NCBI RefSeq assembly: GCF_004358755.1 | Contig: NZ_SMZY01000001.1 | Span: 558,001-622,000, forward strand | DNA length: 64,000 bases | From: Peribacillus frigoritolerans | GTDB taxonomy: Bacteria > Bacillota > Bacilli > Bacillales > Bacillaceae | Direction: 5' to 3' | Part shown: positions 34,871-44,478 of the stretch, one piece after another | Position numbering within the stretch: the stretch's first letter is position 1 | How the letters are laid out: each line of letters opens with the position of its first letter | Position numbers and translations under genes: made by a program | The notes under the pieces: generated by a model | Told to the model about the DNA's origin: nothing | The model's database searches: none | What the model saw: only the letters and a program-made list of their open reading frames with translations

Positions 34871-35983
34871 ATGGAACAGCAAATCGAAAAAATTCATCTC
34901 ATCGGACTCGGGCTAATCGGCGGTTCGATCGCCCTTGCGGTTAAGCAGGAGTTTCCTGATGTAAAGATTGTCGGGTATGATATTAATCAAAGTCAGGCTG
35001 AAATCGCCAAGACTCTGACCGTAATCGATGAAATAGCTCCAAATCAATTCGGCGGCATAGAAACAGCCGATTTAATTATTCTTGCTACTCCGGTGGAACA
35101 GACTTTGTCCATCATCAGCGAATTAAGTTCACAACATTTAAAAGAAAGCGTCATTATTACGGATGTTGGCAGCACAAAACAAAAAATCAGCAAATACGCT
35201 GCTTCTGTTTTCGGGGACGGGGTGCAGTTCATCGGCGGACATCCAATGGCCGGCTCGCATAAATCAGGAGTGATCGCGGCGAAAGCGCACCTTTTTGAAA
35301 ATGCCTTTTATATCCTGACGCCGACGGTTCATACATCCCATGCTTCGCTTAGGATCCTTCAGAACGTCTTAAAAGGAACGAAAGCTCAATTTGTAGAAAT
35401 GACTCCAGCTGAACATGACGAGGTTACAGGTGTAATCAGTCATTTTCCGCATATCGTTGCAGCGAGTCTTGTTCATCAGGCAGGCCGTTTTGAAGACAGT
35501 CATCCTGTGATTAAGCGTCTGGCAGCGGGAGGATTCCGCGATATCACGAGGATTGCCTCAAGCAGCCCCGCGATGTGGAGAGATATTCTCATCCATAATA
35601 AAGACAAGCTGCTTGCTTTATTTGATGACTGGCAATACGAAATGAACCGTGTCAGAGAGCTTGTTGATGGACTTAATGGAGATGCTCTATTTTCGTATTT
35701 TCAGGAGGCAAAGGATTTTAGAGATGGCCTGCCTGAGAGAGAAAAAGGAGCTATTCCTTCTTTTTACGATTTATATGTGGATGTACCTGATTATCCAGGG
35801 GTCATTTCTGAAATCACAGGTTATCTGGCAATGGAGGAAATCAGCATCACGAACATCCGGATTATCGAAACACGCGAAGAGATTTACGGTGTGCTGAGAT
35901 TAAGCTTCCAGACGGATGTCGACCGTGAACGTGCACAAAAATGCATCGAGAAATATACAGACTACAAAACATTTTTCAGTTAA
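34871..35983 (+). CDS. tyrA: Prephenate dehydrogenase
   Basis: NAD-dependent enzyme of 370 aa that oxidatively decarboxylates prephenate to 4-hydroxyphenylpyruvate for tyrosine. The Rossmann motif is [13 protein letters not shown] near the N-terminus. [20 protein letters not shown] and [17 protein letters not shown] contain substrate residues. A C-terminal ACT domain (from about residue 295, [19 protein letters not shown]) suggests feedback control. A GAAGGTGATAAAG box precedes ATG 34871. Confidence 0.95.
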   Translation: MEQQIEKIHLIGLGLIGGSIALAVKQEFPDVKIVGYDINQSQAEIAKTLTVIDEIAPNQFGGIETADLIILATPVEQTLSIISELSSQHLKESVIITDVGSTKQKISKYAASVFGDGVQFIGGHPMAGSHKSGVIAAKAHLFENAFYILTPTVHTSHASLRILQNVLKGTKAQFVEMTPAEHDEVTGVISHFPHIVAASLVHQAGRFEDSHPVIKRLAAGGFRDITRIASSSPAMWRDILIHNKDKLLALFDDWQYEMNRVRELVDGLNGDALFSYFQEAKDFRDGLPEREKGAIPSFYDLYVDVPDYPGVISEITGYLAMEEISITNIRIIETREEIYGVLRLSFQTDVDRERAQKCIEKYTDYKTFFS

Positions 35984-35996
35984 TGAGGTGAGGACC

Positions 35997-37292
35997 ATGT
36001 CAAATGAAAAAAATTTGCGGAGAGCAGAGACGTTAAGCGGTGAAATTGCCATCCCAGGCGATAAATCCATTTCACATAGAGCGGTGATGTTCGGAGCTCT
36101 TGCTAACGGTGAGACTGTCATTGAAAATTTCCTTGCAGGAGCAGACTGTTTATCAACGATTGCCTGCTTTAGACAAATGGGCGTTGAAATCGATCAGGAA
36201 GGAACAAAGGTGAAAGTGCATGGCAAAGGTATTGATGCACTAAGGGAGCCTGAGGGAATACTTGATGTCGGCAATTCGGGAACAACTACCCGTCTTATGC
36301 TTGGCATTTTAGCAGGCCGTCCTTTTCATGCCTGCATTGTCGGCGATGAATCGATCGCTAAAAGACCGATGACACGCGTCACTGACCCGCTGAGAGAAAT
36401 GGGAGCAGCTATCGATGGCAGACAAAACGGCAATTACACGCCTATATCTATTCGCGGCGGCAAACTTAAAGGATTAGACTATGTATCACCTGTAGCAAGT
36501 GCTCAAGTTAAGTCAGCAATTCTGCTTGCAGGACTTCAGGCAAATAAGGAAAAAACGAAAGTAACAGAACCGCATAAATCAAGGGATCATACAGAAAGAA
36601 TGCTGAGAGCATTTGGTATAGAAGTGAAGGAAGAAGGTCTGTCAGCAGAATTGATCGGAGGTCAGTCTTTACAGGCTGCATCTATTCACGTTCCTGGAGA
36701 TATTTCTTCTGCTGCCTTCTTCTTAGTAGCAGGAGCAATTGTTCCATCAAGTACCATTACGCTGAAAAACGTAGGAATTAATCCGACCAGGATCGGGATT
36801 ATTGAGGTTCTCCGTAAAATGGGTGCTGATTTAACAATCGAAGAGAAAGGATCTCACGCACATGAGCCAGTTGCAGATTTAACGATTTCAACATCTGAAT
36901 TAAAAGGAACGGTCATTTCAGGCGAACTGATTCCGCGATTGATCGATGAGATTCCCGTGATTGCTCTGCTTGCCACTCAAGCTGAAGGGGATACGATCAT
37001 TAAAGATGCAAGTGAGCTGAAGGTAAAGGAAACAAACCGCATTGATACAGTTGTTCAGGAGCTGAAAAAACTTGGAGCAGAAATTGAGCCGACAGATGAC
37101 GGCATGATTATCCGCGGTAAACAGACCTTAAGAAACTCAGCTTCCGTTTCAAGCCACGGTGATCACCGGATTGGAATGATGCTTGCTGTTGCGGCCCTTA
37201 TAACAGAGGGAGACGTTTCATTGTCAGAACATGAAGCAATCAATGTTTCCTATCCGCAATTTTTCGATCACTTAAATCAGCTCGCTGATTAA
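35997..37292 (+). CDS. aroA: 3-phosphoshikimate 1-carboxyvinyltransferase (EPSP synthase)
   Basis: Enzyme of 431 aa (B. subtilis aroE) that adds enolpyruvate from PEP to shikimate-3-phosphate. [19 protein letters not shown] binds S3P and phosphate. [18 protein letters not shown] is the PEP-region signature, and [12 protein letters not shown] and [14 protein letters not shown] are C-terminal blocks. TGAGGTGAGG precedes ATG 35997. The last gene of the supraoperon; its product is the substrate of AroC, the first gene. Confidence 0.96.
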   Translation: MSNEKNLRRAETLSGEIAIPGDKSISHRAVMFGALANGETVIENFLAGADCLSTIACFRQMGVEIDQEGTKVKVHGKGIDALREPEGILDVGNSGTTTRLMLGILAGRPFHACIVGDESIAKRPMTRVTDPLREMGAAIDGRQNGNYTPISIRGGKLKGLDYVSPVASAQVKSAILLAGLQANKEKTKVTEPHKSRDHTERMLRAFGIEVKEEGLSAELIGGQSLQAASIHVPGDISSAAFFLVAGAIVPSSTITLKNVGINPTRIGIIEVLRKMGADLTIEEKGSHAHEPVADLTISTSELKGTVISGELIPRLIDEIPVIALLATQAEGDTIIKDASELKVKETNRIDTVVQELKKLGAEIEPTDDGMIIRGKQTLRNSASVSSHGDHRIGMMLAVAALITEGDVSLSEHEAINVSYPQFFDHLNQLAD

Positions 37293-37294
37293 AA

Positions 37295-37346
37295 AGGCGG
37301 AAGCGATTTTTCTGGCCGAGGAGTTGGTCGGTGGAGCCAGACAGAG
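37295..37346 (-). repeat. Degenerate inverted fragment of the 122-bp-repeat family
   Basis: CTGGCCGAGGAGTTGG followed by GTGGAGCCAGACAG reads as the reverse complement of the TCCAGCTCCA...CTCCTCGG block of the repeats at 1417 and 15824, with several changes. It starts right at the aroA stop codon. Confidence 0.5.
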
Positions 37347-37424
37347 AATTTAAAAGCTCTTTTCCTAAACTTTATTGTTTTTAGACTAGATGTTTAAAGC
37401 CATTAGTGGATTGTGGCGGATAAA

Positions 37425-37507
37425 CTTGACTTCTGCGGGAAAAAGAGCGAAAGAGAAGACCCCACAGGCTCGCCGAGGAGGCTTCCACGCTCCCCGCGGA
37501 AAGCAAG
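37425..37507. repeat. GC-rich palindromic intergenic element
   Basis: Outer arms CTTGACTTCTGCGGG and CCCGCGGAAAGCAAG are complementary with a few mismatches. Between them lie CCCCACAGG and CTCGCCGAG, a further small hairpin. The element is much richer in G and C than its flanks. From memory, similar palindromic sequences are common between genes in Bacillaceae; I cannot verify copy number here. Confidence 0.6.
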
Positions 37508-37585
37508 TTCCTTTCGCTGCAAGGAACGGACAACATTTTTAATCGAAAAAAACGTTCTTTGCAAAAACAGCCAATTTAAAAAATG

Positions 37586-37619
37586 CCTGCAGAAATAAAG
37601 TTTTTCTGCAGGTTTTTTC
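37586..37619 (+). terminator. Terminator of the aromatic supraoperon
   Basis: CCTGCAGAAA and TTTCTGCAGG form a 10-bp stem with an AT loop, followed by TTTTTT. It is the first strong T-tracted terminator after aroA, about 300 nt past its stop. Confidence 0.85.
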
Positions 37620-37692
37620 ATTAACAGTCATATCCTGCCCCTTCCCTTCATAGCTTGTCTTAAGAAGGTTTCAGGGGGAGGGATAAAAGGCG

Positions 37693-38586
37693 TTGTCCTA
37701 TCTTATTGAAGATGCAAATGTTTTAAAAACTGGCGAACTTGTTAATACTTCCATTCTAATTCGAAACAACAAAATTGATTACATGAGTCCTTCGCTGCAG
37801 AGGATGACGTGCATGAAAATGAACGCTGCGGACTATCTGTTAACACCTGGACACGTGATGCTTGACTTTTCTATTGGAGGTTCTTTTACAGAAATAAAAC
37901 GAATCTTTACGGAAAAGCTGATTTCAAAGGGCTGTACCACAGTTATAGCCATTGCTCAGGCAGAATATGAACGGGATCTCCCCGAAGCGATTCGCAAAAA
38001 GAAACAATTGATGATTAATTCTCCAATCGATTACTGCATCGGTGTGAAAGTTCCGCTGAAAAGATTGACCCCATCATTGCTCATTAGCTGCAAAAAAAAT
38101 AAAATTCCACTGCTTATTTTAGAAATTCATTCAGAAGATTCAATTGCTGATTTTCCGTGGGAATGGATTCGCGGATGCATATATGGATTCCCGATGACAT
38201 TCCTGCCTCAATGGAACGGATCATCATCAGATAAAAGGAGAAAACAGTTTGCTGCATTGATGGATAGACACCGAATGGCAGCAGAACCGGACTGTCCTCC
38301 AGAACATGATATTCTTGAAAAATCACTATTAATGAAAATAGGGTTATACCCTGAAAAAGGAGAAATCAGGATCGGCGGCGAAGTTGATTATAACCTCTAT
38401 GTGCGGAATGAGTTCAATTCAGTTGAAGAAATGTCCGCTAGCGGGTATCATAATCATATTCCTAAATTTACGATTCATAAGGGACAGCTGATCAAAGTGG
38501 ATGAAAAAGTCTGCATAAAGCCTGGGTTTGGAGAGTTCTGTGCCATATCCATGTCAGGCAGGTTTGCCGCAAATGCAGTCCCATAA
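37693..38586 (+). CDS. Degenerate amidohydrolase-like protein, function unknown
   Basis: A 297-aa protein starting at TTG 37693 behind GGGGGAGGG. The N-terminus (LIEDANVLKTGELVNTSILIRNNKIDYM, then YLLTPGHVMLDF) resembles the composite beta-domain and first strand of dihydroorotase and imidazolonase-type amidohydrolases. The normal HxH metal motif after TPG is missing (GHVMLDFSIGG), and no later metal histidines are obvious. The C-terminal part returns to a small beta-rich segment (GEIRIGGEVDYNLYV), as in that superfamily. I infer a non-catalytic or highly diverged member. It is not in the B. subtilis aroE-ypiA interval. The stop is 28 nt before ypiA, so they may be co-transcribed. Confidence 0.6.
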   Translation: MSYLIEDANVLKTGELVNTSILIRNNKIDYMSPSLQRMTCMKMNAADYLLTPGHVMLDFSIGGSFTEIKRIFTEKLISKGCTTVIAIAQAEYERDLPEAIRKKKQLMINSPIDYCIGVKVPLKRLTPSLLISCKKNKIPLLILEIHSEDSIADFPWEWIRGCIYGFPMTFLPQWNGSSSDKRRKQFAALMDRHRMAAEPDCPPEHDILEKSLLMKIGLYPEKGEIRIGGEVDYNLYVRNEFNSVEEMSASGYHNHIPKFTIHKGQLIKVDEKVCIKPGFGEFCAISMSGRFAANAVP

Positions 38587-38614
38587 GGATTTTCCTTGGA
38601 AAGGGCGTTACAAG

Positions 38615-39880
38615 TTGAAAAATTCACTAATCGAAGCAATTGAATTAGTTGAGTCAGGACAAGCTGAAGAGGGTTTAAAAAAACTTTCAGGGCTTGAGAA
38701 GACTCTGCATGATGAAGAAAAATTTCTGCTTGCAGAAAAATACTACCAGTGGGGCAACACAGAGCAGGCTCTGAGTATAATGGAAGACATGCATACGTTA
38801 TATCCGGAAGAATCTGAGGTTACGGTATTTTTAGCAGAAGTCTATATAGATATGGACGAAGAAGAAAAGGCAATTGAACTATTAAGTACAATCCCTGAAA
38901 CAGATCCTGCGTATGTACAGGCTTTGATCCTTTCAGCTGATTTGTATCAAATGCAGGGATTAAATGAAGTCAGCGAACAAAAGCTGCTGTCTGCAAAAAA
39001 AATCGTCCCTGATGAACCCGTCATTGACTTTGCTTTAGGCGAGCTTTATTTTCATCAAGGACATTATCATAAAGCAATCCCTTATTTTAAGGATGTTTTA
39101 AAAGAGCACAAGGTGTTAACCGGAGTTAATGTGTATCAGAGGCTTGCAGAATCAATCAGCGCCTCAGGCGAATTTGAAGAAGCGATTCCGTATTATGAGA
39201 AAGCGGTCGATGAACAAGTAGATCTGCACACATTGTTCGGCTATGGTTTCACAGCTCTGCAGGCGAATTATCCCAAAACAGCAATTGATCAGTTTTTAAA
39301 ATTAAAAGAACTCGACCATGAATATACATCTCTTTATTTATATTTAGCTAAAGCATATGAAGCAGAAGGCATGCTTGCGGAAAGCCTAGAAACAGTAAAA
39401 GACGGCCTGAAGGCGGATGAGTATAATAAAGAGCTTTACGTTTACGGCGGGAAAATCGCTTTAAAAAATAATGAGCCAAACGAAGCTTCCGCCTTGCTCC
39501 AGCAAGCAATTGCCATTGATCCGGGGCATGTCGAAGCAACGATTACACTGACAAATATTTATATGCAGGAACAAAAATATGAAGAAGTCATTGACTGTTT
39601 GAAAGAAGTAATGAGGTACGGCGAGGAAGATCCTGAATACGATCGTAAATTAGCACGAGCTTATCATCAAACAGAGCAATATTCGGATGCATTAAACCAT
39701 TACCAGCGAGCATATAATTTCTTCAAGGAAGAACCAGATTTTCTCACAGAGTACGGCTATTACTTGTTAGAGGACGGAAATCGCGCCGCCGCCAGGGAAA
39801 TGTTCCGTCAGGCATTAAAGCATGATCCGGCGAATGTCGAAATCGAAGAGATTTTGATACAATTAGAAGATGATTTTTAA
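38615..39880 (+). CDS. ypiA: YpiA, tetratricopeptide-repeat protein
   Basis: Protein of 421 aa made almost wholly of TPR helices (for example AEKYYQWGNTEQALSIMEDMHTLYP, FALGELYFHQGHYHKAIPYF and LARAYHQTEQYSDALNHYQRAY). No signal peptide or membrane segment is seen, so it is a cytosolic scaffold-like protein. The start TTG 38615 gives the family N-terminus LKNSLIEAIELVESGQ and follows AAAGGGCG; the frame stays open 87 nt further upstream over the preceding gene. It sits between aroA and ypiB as in B. subtilis. Partners are not known from sequence. Confidence 0.88.
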   Translation: MKNSLIEAIELVESGQAEEGLKKLSGLEKTLHDEEKFLLAEKYYQWGNTEQALSIMEDMHTLYPEESEVTVFLAEVYIDMDEEEKAIELLSTIPETDPAYVQALILSADLYQMQGLNEVSEQKLLSAKKIVPDEPVIDFALGELYFHQGHYHKAIPYFKDVLKEHKVLTGVNVYQRLAESISASGEFEEAIPYYEKAVDEQVDLHTLFGYGFTALQANYPKTAIDQFLKLKELDHEYTSLYLYLAKAYEAEGMLAESLETVKDGLKADEYNKELYVYGGKIALKNNEPNEASALLQQAIAIDPGHVEATITLTNIYMQEQKYEEVIDCLKEVMRYGEEDPEYDRKLARAYHQTEQYSDALNHYQRAYNFFKEEPDFLTEYGYYLLEDGNRAAAREMFRQALKHDPANVEIEEILIQLEDDF

Positions 39881-39961
39881 CGTCCAATCGGAAGGATTTC
39901 ACCTAGGATCTGTTGAACTTTAAGAATAAGAATCTACAGTTAGCAGAGGAGGGAAATGCAT

Positions 39962-40501
39962 ATGATGGCCCCTGTATCTGTCATTGAGAAGAAAGATTTT
40001 ATCAGGTGGTTTTTAAATCATTATCAGTTGAAAAGACGGGAATGTGTTTGGATTTTGAATTACTTAATGAGTCACGACACGCTGATGGAAAAAGTGCATT
40101 TCGTTGAGCAGGCCCAGTATTGTCCGCGAGGGATTATCATGTCGACCCACTGCGTAGAGGAAGTGCCGTTTCGTTTTTACAAAGAAAATGTCATGACAAC
40201 GGATGCAGAAAAATCCTTCCATGACATTCGGTTAAATAAAGACGAGGATCTGTACATTCAGCTCAACTTCCGCTCGGCCTACCAATCGCCGAATTATGCA
40301 GCAGTGCTTGAATCGAACCCATTTGTGCCGAAACATCTCAACATTAATGAAAAAGACCGTGTAGTAGCCGAACGCATTTTAGAGCAGTCGATTCAAACGT
40401 TCCAAAAAGAAAAATTACTTCAAATGATTGATGACGCACTTGACCGCCAGGATAAAGCAGCATTTGAAAGCTTAACAGAAAAACTGAAATGCTTGAAATA
40501 A
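39962..40501 (+). CDS. ypiB: YpiB, UPF0302 family protein
   Basis: Protein of about 179 aa. Its N-terminal half is conserved ([34 protein letters not shown]) and contains ARGI-like CPRGIIMS; a short helical C-terminal domain holds paired lysines and leucines ([17 protein letters not shown]). AGAGGAGGGA lies 8 nt before ATG 39962; ATG 39956 is too close to it. In B. subtilis the gene lies directly before ypiF and qcrA. Here about 7.7 kb of other genes intervene. Confidence 0.85.
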   Translation: MMAPVSVIEKKDFIRWFLNHYQLKRRECVWILNYLMSHDTLMEKVHFVEQAQYCPRGIIMSTHCVEEVPFRFYKENVMTTDAEKSFHDIRLNKDEDLYIQLNFRSAYQSPNYAAVLESNPFVPKHLNINEKDRVVAERILEQSIQTFQKEKLLQMIDDALDRQDKAAFESLTEKLKCLK

Positions 40502-40503
40502 GG

Positions 40504-40538
40504 AAGAACCTCTCTACTTGATGAGGTTCTTTTTTTGA
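40504..40538 (+). terminator. Terminator after ypiB
   Basis: AAGAACCTC pairs with GAGGTTCTT, followed by a run of seven or more T. Confidence 0.88.
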
Positions 40539-40622
40539 TTAATGAAAGGCCAGGCTGCGCATTTATTTTTCAGAATTTTCAATTGATTTTTCGGTCGAAA
40601 CGTGACAAAATATGATTGGGAT

Positions 40623-40672
40623 TGTAATCGTTTACATGTGTTTGTAAAACTAAAATTGTGCAAACGATTTCG
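40623..40672 (+). promoter_or_regulatory. Catabolite-responsive elements before the amylase-type gene
   Basis: TGTAATCGTTTACA at 40623-40636 matches the CcpA cre consensus TGWAANCGNTNWCA at every defined position. A second, weaker LacI-family-type site, TGCAAACGATTTCG (two mismatches), is at 40659-40672, 36 bp further on. A TATGAT -10 candidate at 40611-40616 would put the transcript start within the first site, a repressing arrangement. Confidence 0.75.
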
Positions 40673-40696
40673 CTTAGAGCTAAAGGGGGAAATGGG

Positions 40697-43600
40697 ATGA
40701 GGAGAAAGAAAAGCAAGTGGATATCCATTTTGCTGATTATACTGCTTCTGGCAAGCGGGGTAATGAGTTCATGGCAGGTGTTTGCTGCTGAACAGAATGT
40801 GATAACAGTTGATGGGAACGGTGAGGATTGGACAGGAATTGAGCCAATGGCCACATCTGATAATCCAGGATATGAAGGTTTTCATCTCGGAGATGTACAT
40901 CTGGAGAATGACAGTCAGTTCCTCTATTATTGGGTTGAAGCTAAAAATGTCCCAAATTGGGGCGAAAGTGGCATGTACCTGAATCTCGCAATAAATGTTA
41001 ATAACGAAGATTCAAAAGTGCAAGGAAATCCATGGGGCGCACCGTTCCATTTTGGCGGTACAGACGCGAAACCCCAGTTTCATATTGTTTCCAGAGTAAA
41101 GAACGATCATGAAATAGCGAGTGCTGCATTGTACAGTGCAGAAGACTTTAATCATCCAAAACTCTCAACTTGGGAAAATATAAAAGGTGCACAGTTTGCA
41201 GCTGACCGCACGAAGGGATTTGAAGGAAGAATTCCATTAAGCGAACTGGGGCTTGAAAATGATGATCGTTTAAAAGCGATTGCCGTATTGTGCGGAAATA
41301 CTGCTTCTGAACATGGCGCATTTGATGTGAGTCCTGAAGCTGAAGGGAACAATACTGCGGTATCCTGGAATGAAAAAGATCAGCCAAATGAGCAATCTGT
41401 TTATAGTAAGGAGTATACACTAAATGGAATCAGCGGATCAGAACAGCTTGAACTTACATCAGCAGCTCCTGCTGATGGAGATGAAGACGTTAAAACAACT
41501 TCTCCTATTATCCTGACGTTCAATGAGTCTATTAAACTCTGGCAGACAGACGGCATTTCCCTGAAAGAAAATGGAGGACAGGCTATAACGGCAGCAATTA
41601 CGGCGGATGCAAATCAGCTGAAAATCGTTCCTGAGACTCTGCAAAAAGCTCAAAACTATACACTGACTGTTTCAAAACAAGCCATTACTGGAGAAAAATC
41701 AGGAACAGGATTAAAACAGGATCTTTCCCTTTCTTTTAAAACAAGTGAAATGAAAAGCCCGGTCAAAAGGCTTGTTCAGTTTACCTATTCCAGAGAAGAT
41801 GCCGATTATGACGGATGGAATATATGGACATGGCAGACGGGACTTGAAGATGGGGAAAAACGGTTTACGGAAGAGACTGATCAAGGGGCCGTATCAACGT
41901 TCGAAATTGGAGCAGAGGCATCAAACATTGGATTTGTCATTAGAAAAGGCCAGGACTGGGCTGTAAAAGATCCGTATGATCAAGACCGGTATATAGAAAC
42001 AGACCCAGATCAGCCGCTGACAAAAGTGTTTGTTGAAAGCGGAATGGCTGAATTTCACACAGTTCCAGCGATAAAAGGTCCTGTTATATCAGACGGAAAA
42101 GCAACATTTTTCTACCGGGATCAGGAGCTTTTCGAAAACAATGCGATGTCAGATGTTGAGCATGTAAAAATAAAAATTCACGGCAAGCAATTTGACATGA
42201 AATATGATGAGAAAAATGAATATTTCACCTATACATTTGATATCCCTGAAGAGGGCAAATATGAATACACCTATCTTGTCACAAAGGGCGGAACAGCGAA
42301 TGAAGTAACAGATCCATATTATGAGAAATCATATATAGACTACGTGATTCCAAAAGTAAAGATGAAGGCATCTGTATTTCCAAAAGAGATCACATCTAAC
42401 CAGAATGCGGTCTTGAGTTTAGATATAAAATCTGACCAGGAAACCATTCAGTTTACGGATATGTATGCCGATGCATCGTCTCTTGGAGGACCGGAAGTAT
42501 TGCAAATCGATCCTGCACTGAAAGAGGTGAGTTTGTCAGTTAAGGATTCAGTGCCGGCCGGTGATAAAGAAATTCCTGTTACAGCTGTTGATGCATTTGG
42601 AAATAAACATACTGGGAAAGCATCCGTTTCAGTGAAACCGCGAGTTTCCGGAGGAGAAGGGGATTTCGACTGGGATGAGGCCCGAATTTACTTTATGCTG
42701 ACTGATCGCTTTTATGACGGAGACAAAGGGAATAATGACCCGAATCATGAAGGATATGATGTAAACCATCCTGAAACGTATCACGGCGGCGATTTTAAAG
42801 GGATAACGGAGAAGCTTGACTATCTTGATGATCTTGGCATCAATACGATCTGGATTACACCAATAGTCGATAATATTGATTGGGATCTGCGTCATAATAA
42901 AAGCGGCAATCAATACGGGTACCACGGATATTGGGCAAAGGATTTTTCAAGGCTTGATGAACATCTTGGCGAGATGGACGATTTAAATGAATTGCTTGAT
43001 AAAGCGCATGAAAGAAATATGAAAGTAATGGTCGATGTGGTCCTGAATCATACCGGCTATGGATTGAAAGAAACGGATAAAAATGAACAAAACATTCCCA
43101 ATTTCCCTGGAGATGAAGATCGGGATCGCTTTAAGGGAATGCTCCGGAGCGGAGGAACGGATGTTATAAAAGGGGAGCTTGCCGGTTTGCCGGACCTGAT
43201 TACCGAAGATCCGGCTGTAAGAAAGCAAATCATTGACTGGCAGACAGCGTGGGCATCACACAAAACAAAAAAAGGAAATGCTATTGATTACTTCAGGGTA
43301 GACACTGTAAAACATGTGGAAGATACAACATGGAAAGCATTTAAAAATGAGCTGACCAAAGTGAATCCTGATTTCAAAATGATTGGTGAATATTATGGCG
43401 GGGGCATCGATAATACAGGCGGTTACTTAAACAGCGGACAGATGGATTCTCTGCTTGATTTCAATTTTAAATACGACGCAAGAGATTTTATCAATGGAGA
43501 GATTGAAGCTGTTGAAGCAAGACTTGAAGAACGAAACGGCAAGCTCTCGAACACAGCCGCAATGGGACAGTTTCTGAGCAGCCATGACGAAGACGGTTTC

Positions 43601-44368
43601 TTATTGGCGCACGCAGGCGGAGATAAAAGCAAGCAGAAAATTGCCGCTGCTCTGCAAATTACAGCAAAAGGGCAGCCGGTTATTTATTACGGAGAAGAGC
43701 TTGGGCAATCTGGAAAGCATGCAGGCGACATGGATAAAGGCGAGTTTAATGAAAATAGGTATAATCTTGACTGGGACAATACGGCAAATAATGATCTCCT
43801 TACTCATTATCAGAAGCTGTTAAACATCCGTAAAGACTATTCCCGCGTTTTTTCAAAAGGAGAACGGACAAAAGTAGCAGGCAGCAATGAAGAGGGTTAC
43901 CTTGTTTTCAATAGAGATTACAAGGATGAATCTCTGGTTATTGGAATAAACACGACAGAAGATGAACAGCAGATTACAATTGATGTGCCATTTGAGGAGT
44001 CTGATAAGATTATAGATTTATACAGCGGCAAAAAATACAAGGTTTCCAGTGATAAGCAAGTAACAGTTGATTTAGCGGAACGGGAACTTGGAGGTACATT
44101 CATTTTAGCACTTGAAAATGAAGTGACGGAGCCTCCGAGTGATGCTGATGAAGAAAAACCTGCAGGCGGCGGAACAGTTCCGGGTCCAAATGAACCTAAT
44201 AAGAAAGATGATTCAGATAGTAAATCGTCAGGTGAAACAGATTCGAAGAATGATAACAGCAACAAACTTCCCTTGACTGCGACAAATACCTATACTTACA
44301 TGGTGATTGGAGCTGTCCTGCTGATAATTGGAACTATTTTATTTCGGAAAAAACACCAGAAAACGTAA
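40697..44368 (+). CDS. Secreted, wall-anchored multidomain GH13 alpha-amylase/pullulanase-type enzyme
   Basis: Protein of 1,223 aa. Signal peptide to about residue 33 (ending FAAEQN). Next come a substrate-binding-like beta domain (about 35-235), an Ig-like SbsA/Big_5 type domain (about 245-350) and a pullulanase-type carbohydrate-binding module (from about 355, VQFTYSREDADYDGWNIWTW). An E-set region leads into the GH13 barrel from about 655. Catalytic regions: DVVLNH (I), IDYFRVDTVKHV with the nucleophile aspartate (II), MIGEYYGG with the acid glutamate (III), LSSHDEDGF (IV). The C-terminus has a Ser/Asp/Lys linker, LPLTA, a membrane helix and a basic tail. GGGGGAAATGGG precedes ATG 40697. 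CcpA control is likely. Confidence 0.88.
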   Translation: MRRKKSKWISILLIILLLASGVMSSWQVFAAEQNVITVDGNGEDWTGIEPMATSDNPGYEGFHLGDVHLENDSQFLYYWVEAKNVPNWGESGMYLNLAINVNNEDSKVQGNPWGAPFHFGGTDAKPQFHIVSRVKNDHEIASAALYSAEDFNHPKLSTWENIKGAQFAADRTKGFEGRIPLSELGLENDDRLKAIAVLCGNTASEHGAFDVSPEAEGNNTAVSWNEKDQPNEQSVYSKEYTLNGISGSEQLELTSAAPADGDEDVKTTSPIILTFNESIKLWQTDGISLKENGGQAITAAITADANQLKIVPETLQKAQNYTLTVSKQAITGEKSGTGLKQDLSLSFKTSEMKSPVKRLVQFTYSREDADYDGWNIWTWQTGLEDGEKRFTEETDQGAVSTFEIGAEASNIGFVIRKGQDWAVKDPYDQDRYIETDPDQPLTKVFVESGMAEFHTVPAIKGPVISDGKATFFYRDQELFENNAMSDVEHVKIKIHGKQFDMKYDEKNEYFTYTFDIPEEGKYEYTYLVTKGGTANEVTDPYYEKSYIDYVIPKVKMKASVFPKEITSNQNAVLSLDIKSDQETIQFTDMYADASSLGGPEVLQIDPALKEVSLSVKDSVPAGDKEIPVTAVDAFGNKHTGKASVSVKPRVSGGEGDFDWDEARIYFMLTDRFYDGDKGNNDPNHEGYDVNHPETYHGGDFKGITEKLDYLDDLGINTIWITPIVDNIDWDLRHNKSGNQYGYHGYWAKDFSRLDEHLGEMDDLNELLDKAHERNMKVMVDVVLNHTGYGLKETDKNEQNIPNFPGDEDRDRFKGMLRSGGTDVIKGELAGLPDLITEDPAVRKQIIDWQTAWASHKTKKGNAIDYFRVDTVKHVEDTTWKAFKNELTKVNPDFKMIGEYYGGGIDNTGGYLNSGQMDSLLDFNFKYDARDFINGEIEAVEARLEERNGKLSNTAAMGQFLSSHDEDGFLLAHAGGDKSKQKIAAALQITAKGQPVIYYGEELGQSGKHAGDMDKGEFNENRYNLDWDNTANNDLLTHYQKLLNIRKDYSRVFSKGERTKVAGSNEEGYLVFNRDYKDESLVIGINTTEDEQQITIDVPFEESDKIIDLYSGKKYKVSSDKQVTVDLAERELGGTFILALENEVTEPPSDADEEKPAGGGTVPGPNEPNKKDDSDSKSSGETDSKNDNSNKLPLTATNTYTYMVIGAVLLIIGTILFRKKHQKT

Positions 44369-44374
44369 AAATGG

Positions 44375-44406
44375 AGTCCCTTCTAATTAAATGAAGGGGC
44401 TTTTTG
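44375..44406 (+). terminator. Terminator after the amylase-type gene
   Basis: AGTCCCTTC pairs with GAAGGGGCT (G-U allowed) across a 9-nt loop, followed by TTTTTG. Confidence 0.75.
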
Positions 44407-44478
44407 TATTAAGTTTCATTCGTATAAGAATAGAAGAAGGAGAAATAATAAAAAAACGATAAAGCCTGAGGAGAACAC

